From the NCBI GenBank assembly GCA_035581425.1, contig DATJVP010000065.1, positions 1-21,285 of the forward strand: a DNA stretch of 21,285 nt. The letters run 5' to 3'. Origin of the DNA: DASZHJ01 sp035581425. GTDB lineage: Bacteria > Pseudomonadota > Alphaproteobacteria > ATCC43930 > CGMCC-115725. Below, piece by piece: positions 8,232-15,468 of this stretch. A program made the position numbers and the translations under genes. The notes beneath the pieces were generated by a model. The model had not been told where the DNA came from and made no database searches. It was given only the letters and a program-made list of their open reading frames with translations. Position 1 is the stretch's first letter. Each line of letters begins with the position of its first letter.

Positions 8232-9356
8232 TTAGAGCAGGGACACCAAGTGCCCGGGGTGCCGTTCGAGCCGCCCGGCTAGCTCGAGATCGAGCAGGAG
8301 GGTGGCGACGGCGGCGGCAGACAATTGGCACTGCCGAACGAGTTCGTCAACGGGGACGGGACTCGGCCCCAGCGCTTCCAGCAGCCTTTCACGGCCCCCG
8401 TCGGCGTCTTTTTCCTCGGAAAATCCGTAGCTTGCGGGGCCTCCCGAGGATGCGCGACGAAATTGCTCCCGCGGCAGAGAAAGCTGCCCTGCAAGTGCAC
8501 CAAGCACGTCCTCGGCCGATTCGATGAGGGTCGCGCCGCGCCGGATGAGGTCGTTCGTCCCCCGGCAGCGGGGATCGAGCGGGGACCCCGGTACGGCGAG
8601 CACCTCGCGCCCCTGCTCAAGCGCAAAGCGAGCGGTAATGAGCGAGCCCGAGCGAAGCGCGGCCTCGATCACGACCACGCCGAGGGAGCTGCCGGAGATG
8701 ATCCGGTTTCGGCGCGGGAAGTGCTTCGCCTTGGGCTCGGTGCCGACCGCGAGCTCCGCCACGAGGATGCCGCGTTCAGTGATGGCCTCGTAGAGGCTTC
8801 GGTTCTCCTCGGGATAGACGACGTCGATCCCGCCGGCGACCACCGCCATGGTACCGGTCGCGATCGAGCCCTGATGCGCGGCGGCATCGATGCCCCGCGC
8901 GAGGCCCGAGACGATGAGCAACCCCTCGCGCCCGAGATCCGCCGCGATCTCGCGGGCAAAGCGCCGGCCGTTGGCGGAGGCGTTTCGCGCGCCCACGACG
9001 GCGATGGCGCGACGCTGCAGGAGCGCGAGGTCGCCTTTGACCGAGAGGAGCGGCGGCGCGTCCTCGAGCGCGGCGAGCGGCGCCGGATATTCGGGCTCGC
9101 CCCAGGCGATGAGCCGCGCGCCGACCTTGGCGAGTGCGGCAAGCTCTCGCTCGGCCGCGATCCGCGTCGAGACCGCGATCGGCCGCTGCCTTCCGCCACG
9201 GAGTGCCGCGCGCGGCAGCTCTTCGAGCGCCGCCGCCGCAGAGCCGAAGCGCTGGAGGAGCTGATGGAAGGTGAGGGGACCGACGTTCTCGCTGCGCAGG
9301 AGGCGAAGCCAATCCAGCCGTTCTTCCGGATTGAGGTGGCGATGCTGTTGCGACAT
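8232..9356 (-). CDS. dprA: DNA-processing protein DprA (Smf)
   Basis: DprA binds incoming single-stranded DNA and loads RecA during natural transformation; in species not known to be competent it is thought to serve recombination. The 374-aa product has an N-terminal helical (SAM-like) region (about 10-60), then the Rossmann-type DprA core and a C-terminal winged helix (about 315-374). Core signatures are VGARNAS (121-127), SGLARGID (150-157), GGIDVVYPEEN (175-185) and PRRNRIISG. Length and order are normal. The ATG at 9356 has no obvious Shine-Dalgarno sequence. The gene sits 55 bases after plsY in the same direction, so it is probably transcribed with it. Confidence 0.95.
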   Translation of the reverse strand: MSQQHRHLNPEERLDWLRLLRSENVGPLTFHQLLQRFGSAAAALEELPRAALRGGRQRPIAVSTRIAAERELAALAKVGARLIAWGEPEYPAPLAALEDAPPLLSVKGDLALLQRRAIAVVGARNASANGRRFAREIAADLGREGLLIVSGLARGIDAAAHQGSIATGTMAVVAGGIDVVYPEENRSLYEAITERGILVAELAVGTEPKAKHFPRRNRIISGSSLGVVVIEAALRSGSLITARFALEQGREVLAVPGSPLDPRCRGTNDLIRRGATLIESAEDVLGALAGQLSLPREQFRRASSGGPASYGFSEEKDADGGRERLLEALGPSPVPVDELVRQCQLSAAAVATLLLDLELAGRLERHPGHLVSLL

Positions 9357-9411
9357 GGCGCGCGAGATTGCGCGAGCGCATGGGTGCGCGTCAACACCGA
9401 TGCGGCGATTG

Positions 9412-10035
9412 CTAAGGTTTGCTGCTCAATTTTATCTTGCTTTCCTCGCCCCGGATGAGGCGGCGGATGTTGGCGTGATGGCGGAGCAGGACCAGCAGCA
9501 CCAGATAGCCCACGACCCTCGCCATGTCGTAGCGGTGAAGAATAAGGAGTGCGGCCGAGGGGGCGGCAATGCAGGCCGCGATCGCCGCAAGCGAGGAATA
9601 GCGCGTGACGACCGCGACCAGGAACCAGACCCCTGCCGCCGCGAGGCCGATCGGCCAGGAGAGCCCTAAGAGCACGCCGCCCGCGGTGGCGACACCCTTC
9701 CCGCCCTTGAAGCCGAGCCAGATCGGGAACATGTGGCCGAGCACGACGCCGAAACCCGCGAAGATCGCCATATCCGGACCGAAACTCGCGGCAAGGAGGA
9801 CGGCGCCGAGCCCCTTCCCAAAATCGAGGAGCAGTGTCAAGGCAGCGAGCCCCTTGTGCCCGGTTCGCAAGACGTTGGTTGCGCCGATGTTGCCGGAGCC
9901 GATGGCGCGAATGTCGCCGAGCCCCGCAAGCCGCGTCAGGATCAAGCCGAAGGGGATCGAGCCCAGGAGATAGGCGAGCAGTCCGCCGATGTAATAGGGC
10001 GCCTGAAAGGAGAGGCTGCCGAGGAGCTGAGGCAT
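9412..10035 (-). CDS. plsY: Glycerol-3-phosphate acyltransferase PlsY
   Basis: PlsY is an inner-membrane enzyme that transfers an acyl group from acyl-phosphate to glycerol-3-phosphate, the first step of phospholipid synthesis. The 207-aa product is mostly hydrophobic with several membrane helices. It carries the three conserved loops of the family: GSIPFG (25-30) leading to RAIGSGNIGATN (43-54), the LDFGKG loop (70-75), and GHMFPIWLGFKGGKGVAT (100-117). Length is typical. The start at 10035 lies 6 bases after the arginase stop, which indicates co-transcription with arginase and pyrC. Confidence 0.96.
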   Translation of the reverse strand: MPQLLGSLSFQAPYYIGGLLAYLLGSIPFGLILTRLAGLGDIRAIGSGNIGATNVLRTGHKGLAALTLLLDFGKGLGAVLLAASFGPDMAIFAGFGVVLGHMFPIWLGFKGGKGVATAGGVLLGLSWPIGLAAAGVWFLVAVVTRYSSLAAIAACIAAPSAALLILHRYDMARVVGYLVLLVLLRHHANIRRLIRGEESKIKLSSKP

Positions 10036-10041
10036 GGCGGC

Positions 10042-10965
10042 TCAGGCTGCGCTGAGGGGCACCGCCCCAATTTCAGAGCCCGGCGTCAGCATGGACGCAA
10101 GGAGATCGAGGACGAGCGTTGCCGTGCGCTGCTCGCGATCGAGTGCGGGACTGTATTCGACGATCTCGAGCGCGCGGAGGCGCGGGTGGTGCCCGATCCC
10201 TCGCAGCACGCGCGCGGTCTCGGCGCCGCGGATGCCGCCGGGCACCTTGAGCCCGACGCCGGGAACGTCCTCCGGATCGAAGCCATCGAGATCGATGGTG
10301 ACGCCGAAGCCCGCGGTGTTCGTGCCGGCGATCTTCATCGCGTCCGTCATCACCGCGGCGAGCCCGCGCTCTCGCACCTCCTCCATATAGAAGATCTTGA
10401 CGCCGAGGCGGCGCAGCAGCGCCCATTCGCCGACCTCGTAGGAGCGGACGCCGACGTAGCAGAGATGCTCCGGACGGATGACGCCGCCGGCAATCGCGAG
10501 GAATTCCGGCATGCCCTTACCCAGCAGGACCGCCGCGCTCATGCCGTGCGCGTTCTGCGATGGTGTGGTCGCGACGGTGTGGGCGTCGAGGTGCGCATCC
10601 ATCCAGATGAGACCGAAGGGCGCGCCGCCCATGCGACGCGCGACGCCGCCCCAGGTGCCGATGGCGATGGCGTGATCGCCGCCGAGCACCACCGGCAGCT
10701 CTGCCGCACCGGCGGAAACAGCGACCGCATCGGCAAGCGCCGCATTGTGCCCCGCGACGAGCGCGAAGCGCTCCGCCGCCCCGAGGTTGGGATGCTCGCG
10801 CCAGCGCTTCTCCGTCTCTACCATCGCGGCCCAGCGAGCGCCGATCCCGCGCTCGGAGAGGCGCTCTACCAGGCCGAATTCCCGCAAGCCCCGTGGGCCC
10901 TCTTCGGTCTCCCGAAATCCTGCTCCCCATCCGGAGGCCGCGCCGATCAATGCGACCTTCGTCAT
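10042..10965 (-). CDS. Arginase (ureohydrolase family)
   Basis: A protein of 307 aa predicted to hydrolyse L-arginine to L-ornithine and urea in the cytoplasm with a two-Mn centre. The metal ligands of the family are all visible: His98 in GGDHAIA; Asp123, His125 and Asp127 in DAHLDAHT; and Asp225 and Asp227 in IDLDGFDP. The N-terminal EEGPRGLRE segment and the SQNAHGM loop (residues 136-142) look like arginase rather than agmatinase, but the substrate is still inference. I chose the ATG at 10965 because it opens directly into the first beta strand and lies 7 bases after the pyrC stop. An upstream frame to 11049 would run into pyrC. The placement is unusual, since I expect plsY and pyrC to be neighbours in this conserved block. 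Ornithine made here could feed the decarboxylase at the left edge. Confidence 0.9.
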   Translation of the reverse strand: MTKVALIGAASGWGAGFRETEEGPRGLREFGLVERLSERGIGARWAAMVETEKRWREHPNLGAAERFALVAGHNAALADAVAVSAGAAELPVVLGGDHAIAIGTWGGVARRMGGAPFGLIWMDAHLDAHTVATTPSQNAHGMSAAVLLGKGMPEFLAIAGGVIRPEHLCYVGVRSYEVGEWALLRRLGVKIFYMEEVRERGLAAVMTDAMKIAGTNTAGFGVTIDLDGFDPEDVPGVGLKVPGGIRGAETARVLRGIGHHPRLRALEIVEYSPALDREQRTATLVLDLLASMLTPGSEIGAVPLSAA

Positions 10966-10972
10966 CGCGGTC

Positions 10973-12262
10973 TCAGCCTTCGGCCTCGAAGACCATGCGG
11001 CCCTCGACCATGGTTTTGAGCACGCGGCCCTGCACGGGGCGGCCGTCAAAAGGCGAGTTCTTGGATTTCGAGCGGAAAGTGTCGACCGCGATCTTGCTGG
11101 GGCGGTCGAGATCGAAAAGCACGAGATCGGCCGGCGCCCCCTCCACGAGCCGTCCCGAGGGCAGCCGGAGAATCTCCGCTGGACGCAGCGAGAGCGCGCG
11201 GAGCGCCTGGAGCAAGGTCAGGTGTCGGTTGTGCACGAGCTCGAGGGCGAGCGGCAGCAGCGTCTCCAGCCCGATGATGCCAGCCTCGGCGGAGTGGAAG
11301 GGGAGACGCTTCGAATCCTGGGGATGCGGGGAGTGGTCGCTTGCGATCGCGTCGATCGTGCCGTCCTTGAGGCCCGCGACCACTTCGCGCCGATCGAATT
11401 CGCTGCGAAGCGGCGGCGAGAGCTTCGCGAAGGTGCGGTACTCGCCGACGGAGGTCTCGTTGAGCGCGAAATAGGCGGGGGCGGTGTCGCAGGTGACGGC
11501 GAGCCCGCGCGCCTTCGCCCGCCGGATCGCCTCGATCGCCTCCGAGGTCGAGACGTGCGCGACGTGATAGCGCGCGCCGGTGATCTCCACGAGCCGGAGG
11601 TCGCGCTCGATCATCATGACCTCGGCCGCGGGCGTAATCCCCGAAAGCCCGAGGCGCGTCGCCGTCTCGCCTTCGGTCATGTCGCCATCGGAAGCGAGGC
11701 TCGGCTCCTCCGGGTGCTGGATCAGGAGCGCGTCGAAGGTGCGGGCGTAAGCAAGCGCGCGTCGCATCACCAGCGCGTCCGCTATCGCCGCGGTCGCGTC
11801 GGTGAAAGCGAGGGCACCCGCCGACGATAGCAGGCCGATCTCCGTGATCTCCTTGCCCTTGAAGCCGCGCGTCGCGGCCGCGTAGGTGCGGATGTTGACG
11901 CCGTTGATCTCGCGCGAGCGCCGCGCGACGAACTCCACCAGCGCCACGTCGTCGATCGCGGGCTCCGTGTTCGGAAGCGCCACCATGGTGGTGACGCCGC
12001 CCGCGGCTGCGGCGGCGCTCCCGGTCTCCATGGTCTCCTCGTGCTCGCGCCCGGGCTCGCGCAGCTCCACCCGCATGTCCACGAGGCCGGGTGCCAGGCA
12101 ATGGCCGTGGCAGTCGATGACCCGCACGTCCTTGCCCGAGGCGATCGTATCCGATCCGAGCTCGGCGATGCGCCCTTCCGAGACCAGCAGGCTGCCTTTG
12201 CCGTCGCGCCCCGTCGCGGGATCGAGGAGGCGTGCGTTTCGGAAGAGGGTACGCGCGGTCAT
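10973..12262 (-). CDS. pyrC: Dihydroorotase-like protein lacking the HxH metal motif (PyrC/PyrC'-type)
   Basis: A protein of 429 aa with the amidohydrolase fold of class I dihydroorotases, encoded just after pyrB with a 4-base ATGA overlap. Active enzymes have HxH in the strand before REPG. Here that segment reads DMRVELREPG, so both metal-binding histidines are replaced (Arg64 and Glu66). The other expected ligands are kept: Asp155 in FTDA, His183 in QHPEE, His236 in AHVST and Asp309 in SDHSPH. The loss of only the HxH pair, next to pyrB, resembles the non-catalytic DHOase-like subunits (PyrC' or PyrX, as in Pseudomonas) that support aspartate transcarbamoylase assembly. The role here is therefore more likely structural than catalytic. 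If so, a separate active dihydroorotase should exist elsewhere in the genome. The frame is intact with no sign of decay. The gene is followed 7 bases later by arginase. Confidence 0.9.
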   Translation of the reverse strand: MTARTLFRNARLLDPATGRDGKGSLLVSEGRIAELGSDTIASGKDVRVIDCHGHCLAPGLVDMRVELREPGREHEETMETGSAAAAAGGVTTMVALPNTEPAIDDVALVEFVARRSREINGVNIRTYAAATRGFKGKEITEIGLLSSAGALAFTDATAAIADALVMRRALAYARTFDALLIQHPEEPSLASDGDMTEGETATRLGLSGITPAAEVMMIERDLRLVEITGARYHVAHVSTSEAIEAIRRAKARGLAVTCDTAPAYFALNETSVGEYRTFAKLSPPLRSEFDRREVVAGLKDGTIDAIASDHSPHPQDSKRLPFHSAEAGIIGLETLLPLALELVHNRHLTLLQALRALSLRPAEILRLPSGRLVEGAPADLVLFDLDRPSKIAVDTFRSKSKNSPFDGRPVQGRVLKTMVEGRMVFEAEG

Positions 12263-13221
12263 GGGATCGGCGGGCCGTTGCCGAGGTCGCGCGCAAGCAC
12301 TTCGAGGCAGGCCATGCGGACGGCAACCCCCATCTCCACCTGGTGCCGGATCAGACTCCGGTCGAGATCGTCCGCGACCGCGCTGTCGATCTCGACGCCG
12401 CGGTTCATGGGCCCGGGATGCATGATGAGCGCGTCGGGCTTCGCCGCCGCGAGCTTCCGCTGGTCGAGGCCGAAAAAGTGGAAGTATTCGCGGATCGAGG
12501 GGACGAAACTTCCGTGCATGCGCTCGGTCTGGAGGCGCAGCATCATCACGATGTCGGCGCCCGCGAGCCCCGTCGCCATGTCGTGGAAGACCTCGACGCC
12601 GAGCCGTTCAACCTCCGCCGGCACCAGGGTACGCGGCGCCACCACGCGGACGCGCGCGCCCATGGTCGTGAGGAGGTGGATGTTCGAGCGCGCAACGCGG
12701 CTGTGGCTGATGTCGCCGCAGATCGCGACGACGAGGCCCTGCAGCTTGCCCCTGCGGCGGCGGATCGTGAGCGCGTCGAGGAGGGCCTGGGTCGGATGCT
12801 CGTGGCTGCCGTCGCCGGCATTGATGACGGCGCAATTGACTTTCTGCGCCAGGAGATGCACCGCTCCCGATTCCGGATGCCGCACGATCAGCACGTCCGG
12901 ATGCATCGCGTTGAGCGTCATCGCGGTGTCGATCAGGGTCTCGCCCTTCTTGATCGAGCTCGCGGCCACCTGCATGTTGATGACGTCGCCGCCGAGCCGC
13001 TTGCCCGCGACCTCGAAGGAGGTGCGCGTGCGCGTGGAATTCTCGAAAAAGACGTTCATGATCGTGCGCCCGCGCAGGAGCGAGCGCTTCTTGTCGGCTT
13101 GACGATTTTGATCGACGTAGCCCTCGGACTTGTCGAGGAGCAGCGTGATGTCGTCAGGGGAAAGCCCTTCGATCCCCAAGAGGTGCCGGTGGGCGAAGTC
13201 GTGATCGGCGGCGATGGTCAT
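12259..13221 (-). CDS. pyrB: Aspartate carbamoyltransferase catalytic subunit
   Basis: PyrB joins carbamoyl phosphate and aspartate, the committed step of de novo pyrimidine synthesis. The 320-aa product contains STRTRTSFE (residues 62-70, carbamoyl phosphate site), the SSIKKGET loop that contributes an active-site lysine, GDGSHEHPTQ (137-145, the HPTQ motif) and HPGPMNRG near the C-terminus. Length is normal. I chose the ATG at 13221. An in-frame TTG at 13260 would add 13 residues, but a candidate promoter overlaps that extension. No Shine-Dalgarno sequence sits at the usual distance; the AGGAGG upstream is more than 20 bases away. The stop overlaps the pyrC start by 4 bases. No pyrI regulatory subunit is nearby, which agrees with a PyrB/PyrC'-type complex. 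Confidence 0.97.
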   Translation of the reverse strand: MTIAADHDFAHRHLLGIEGLSPDDITLLLDKSEGYVDQNRQADKKRSLLRGRTIMNVFFENSTRTRTSFEVAGKRLGGDVINMQVAASSIKKGETLIDTAMTLNAMHPDVLIVRHPESGAVHLLAQKVNCAVINAGDGSHEHPTQALLDALTIRRRRGKLQGLVVAICGDISHSRVARSNIHLLTTMGARVRVVAPRTLVPAEVERLGVEVFHDMATGLAGADIVMMLRLQTERMHGSFVPSIREYFHFFGLDQRKLAAAKPDALIMHPGPMNRGVEIDSAVADDLDRSLIRHQVEMGVAVRMACLEVLARDLGNGPPIP

Positions 13222-13231
13222 TAAAGTCGGG

Positions 13232-13260
13232 ACTATAGGGAGAGCCTCCTTCGCCCGCAA
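13232..13260 (-). promoter_or_regulatory. Candidate sigma-70-type promoter of pyrB, near-leaderless
   Basis: On the minus strand a -35-like TTGCGG (13255-13260) and a -10-like TATAGT (13232-13237) are separated by 17 bases. The -10 box ends 10 bases before the pyrB ATG, so transcription would begin only about 3 to 5 bases ahead of the start codon. This would explain the missing ribosome binding site. The -35 box matches only in part, and the call rests on the pattern alone. Confidence 0.4.
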
Positions 13261-13289
13261 GGCAAACGACGAGTCGCGGCCCGCGTTTT

Positions 13290-14507
13290 CTAGACGACGC
13301 CGCGCTCCCGCAACGCGCGGACCTCGTTCTCACCGAGGTCGAGCAGCTCCCGCAGAACCTCCTCCGTGTGCTCACCGAGCGTCGGCGGCGCGCGACGATA
13401 CTCGACCGGCGTCTCCGAGAGCTTGATCGGGCTCGCGATGAGGCGCGTGGGCTTGCCGCCTGCGGCGGGATGGGGGAGATCGACGGTCATGCCGCGCGCC
13501 TTGATCTGCGGATCGGCGAAGACCTGATCGAGCGTATTGATCGGGCCGCACGGTACGCCCAACGGCTCGAGCTTGCTCATCCAATGGGCCGAGGGTCGGC
13601 GCGCGATGATCGCAGCCACTTCCGGCACTAGCACCGCTCGGTTGACGATCCGCGCGGAATTCGTCGCAAACCGTGGGTCGTCGGCGAGGGCGGGAACGCC
13701 GGCGAACTCACAAAATTTCCGATACTGCCCGTCGTTCCCAATCGCCAATACGATATGGCCGTCGGAGGTCTTGAAGACCTGATAGGGCACGACCGCAGCG
13801 TGGGCGTTGCCGAGCCGCGATGGCACTTCTCCAGAGGTGAGGTAGCTCTGGCCGAGATTGGCGAGCGCGGCCACTTGCGTGTCGAGGAGCGCCATGTCGA
13901 CGTGCTGACCGTGACCGCTGGCGTCACGGTGGCGGAGCGCCGCGAGGATCGCGATCGCGCTGTACATTCCGGTCATGAGATCGGCGATTGCGACGGCGGC
14001 CTTCATGGGCTCGCGCTCGGGCTCGCCCGTCATGCTCATGATCCCGCCCATCGCCTGGATCAGGTAATCGTACCCCGCGCGCGGGGCATATGGCCCGGTC
14101 TGGCCAAAGCCGGTGATGGAGCAATAGATGAGGCGCGGAAGTTCCTTGTGCAGCTCGGGGTAGCCGAGCCCATGGCGCGCGAGCGTCCCGACCTTGTAGT
14201 TCTCGATCAGAACGTCGGAGCGCGCGATGAGCCTCCGCGCGAGATCGCGGCCCTCCGGCTTCGTGAAGTCGAGGGAGATCGAGCGCTTGGAGCGGTTCGT
14301 CGAGAGATAATAAGCGCTCTCATCGGTGTCGTGGCCTTCAGGGTCCTTGAGATAAGGCGGTCCCCATTTCCGCGTGTCGTCGCCCTCGCCGGGCCGCTCG
14401 ACCTTGATCACGTCCGCGCCGAGATCCCCGAGGATCTGAGCGCAGCTCGGCCCCGCGAGAACGCGACTCATGTCGAAGACGCGAAGGCCGGTGAGAGGAC
14501 CAGGCAT
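13290..14507 (-). CDS. CaiB/BaiF family (family III) CoA-transferase
   Basis: A cytoplasmic enzyme of 405 aa that moves CoA between acyl-CoA and a free carboxylic acid. Family marks are the N-terminal RVLAGPSCAQILGDLGADVIK region with VERPGEGDDTR (residues 36-46), STNRSKRS (69-76), the central GYDYLIQA (145-152), and ADLMTG with Asp176 as the expected catalytic aspartate that forms the aspartyl-CoA thioester. The substrate cannot be told from sequence. The ATG at 14507 was chosen because a GGGAG ribosome binding site lies 7 bases upstream; a start at 14564 would put extra residues ahead of the conserved N-terminus. The gene sits between the uncharacterised ruvX neighbour and pyrB, in a place where I would expect pyrB and ruvX to be close, so it appears to be an insertion into the conserved block. 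It is clearly distinct from the second CoA-transferase gene at the right. Confidence 0.93.
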   Translation of the reverse strand: MPGPLTGLRVFDMSRVLAGPSCAQILGDLGADVIKVERPGEGDDTRKWGPPYLKDPEGHDTDESAYYLSTNRSKRSISLDFTKPEGRDLARRLIARSDVLIENYKVGTLARHGLGYPELHKELPRLIYCSITGFGQTGPYAPRAGYDYLIQAMGGIMSMTGEPEREPMKAAVAIADLMTGMYSAIAILAALRHRDASGHGQHVDMALLDTQVAALANLGQSYLTSGEVPSRLGNAHAAVVPYQVFKTSDGHIVLAIGNDGQYRKFCEFAGVPALADDPRFATNSARIVNRAVLVPEVAAIIARRPSAHWMSKLEPLGVPCGPINTLDQVFADPQIKARGMTVDLPHPAAGGKPTRLIASPIKLSETPVEYRRAPPTLGEHTEEVLRELLDLGENEVRALRERGVV

Positions 14508-14514
14508 GTGGAAA

Positions 14515-14519
14515 CTCCC
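14515..14519 (-). promoter_or_regulatory. Ribosome binding site of the first CoA-transferase
   Basis: GGGAG on the minus strand, 7 bases before the ATG at 14507. It decides this start over the longer frame to 14564 and is one of the few clear Shine-Dalgarno sequences in the window. Confidence 0.6.
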
Positions 14520-14567
14520 GAGAGTGCGCCGCGTTCCCTGCCACAGAGCCGGTCCAGGTGGCAAGCG

Positions 14568-15461
14568 TCACCAGCGCATCGCCTCGCGCGTGGGCTCTCG
14601 GCGGCGGAAGGAGAGCGGGCGCAAGTCGGCAATGAACCGCGCATCCTCCAGCGGCTCGCGCGCGAAGGTCTGCACGCGCGTCTCCGGAAGGCGATAAAGG
14701 CATCCGCCATGACCGAAGAGCAGATCGCCGCCGGGCGCGAAATCCCCCCAATCGGCGCCGTCGATTTGCCGCAGCGGTCGGCCGTTCGAGTTCGCGAGGC
14801 GCAAGCTGTGTAGGTGCGACGGCGTGTTGGCGGCGCTGAGGCCGTGGGTGAGCCAGTGGAGCCAGGTCGTGCCGCCGGGTTGCAGTCGGCTGTAGGTCAG
14901 GGGCGGGTCGATCGCCACGAGCGAGCCATGAACATCGCGCTGTGTAATACCGTCGGCGGCGAGCCACCCATCGCGAATGAGTCTCGCGCGCTCGATGACG
15001 CAGCCATAACAGGACAGGGGTCGTCGTGCGGAGTAATGCAGGGCTGCCTGCTCGATGCGCCAGCCCTTCGGCAGCGCAAAGCCTGGCGCCATCTTCATTT
15101 TGTCGTGGCGATGGTGGAGCAATACGTGCCGCCGCGTCGCAAAGAGACCGCCACCGTACCAAGTATCTCCCATCGGCCATAGCGCGAGGGCCGTGAAAAA
15201 GGGCACGCGGGAAATGACGGTGTAGGTTCGATATTCCCGGCTCGGGCGCCAGTCGCCGGCGAGGTAGATGAGGTGGGTGCCGTCGGGCGACAGGTCCGCA
15301 CGCTCGCCCGCGACCTGTGCGCGGAGCCATTGTCCCTGCTCGATCTCGTCGCTGCCGAGCCACCAGCGCAGCAGCAGCACCGATCGAGTAGGGCCGCGGC
15401 GTAAGACAGCCACGGAGCGGCCATCGCGGGCGAGGATGCCGTAGGTCGTGCAGTGCGCCAT
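14568..15461 (-). CDS. Uncharacterised protein with LSPDG motif, encoded next to ruvX
   Basis: A protein of 297 aa that I cannot name. It starts 7 bases after the ruvX stop, so it is probably co-transcribed with ruvX. Visible features are a strand-rich N-terminus (AVLRRGPTR), ADLSPDGTHLIYLAGDW (residues 55-71) resembling a blade of a beta-propeller repeat, ISRVPFFTALALWPMGDTWYGGGLF (83-107 overall), CYGC (151-154) followed by an ERARLIRDGW segment, and a second propeller-like DFAPGGDLLFGHGGCLYRL stretch near the C-terminus. There is no signal peptide or membrane segment, so it should be cytosolic. From memory, proteins with the same LSPDG plus ALWPxGD plus GGGLF blocks occur widely in bacteria without assigned function; I could not check this. 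Codon use and GC look like the neighbours. The reading frame is supported by these motifs, and the longer overlapping frames show none. Confidence 0.75.
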   Translation of the reverse strand: MAHCTTYGILARDGRSVAVLRRGPTRSVLLLRWWLGSDEIEQGQWLRAQVAGERADLSPDGTHLIYLAGDWRPSREYRTYTVISRVPFFTALALWPMGDTWYGGGLFATRRHVLLHHRHDKMKMAPGFALPKGWRIEQAALHYSARRPLSCYGCVIERARLIRDGWLAADGITQRDVHGSLVAIDPPLTYSRLQPGGTTWLHWLTHGLSAANTPSHLHSLRLANSNGRPLRQIDGADWGDFAPGGDLLFGHGGCLYRLPETRVQTFAREPLEDARFIADLRPLSFRRREPTREAMRW

Positions 15462-15468
15462 GCTCGGA

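Noticed and set aside
9357..9411. TTGACG at 9389-9394 (minus) as the -35 box of a dprA promoter, with a repeated GCGCGAG at 9360-9366 and 9370-9376
   Set aside because: The best -10 at 17 to 18 bases spacing matches only two of six positions, and the 7-base repeat is expected by chance in such GC-rich sequence.
9733..11019. Plus-strand open frame (428 codons) across plsY, arginase and the start of pyrC
   Set aside because: It crosses three well-supported genes on the other strand and has no family motifs; a GC-driven shadow.
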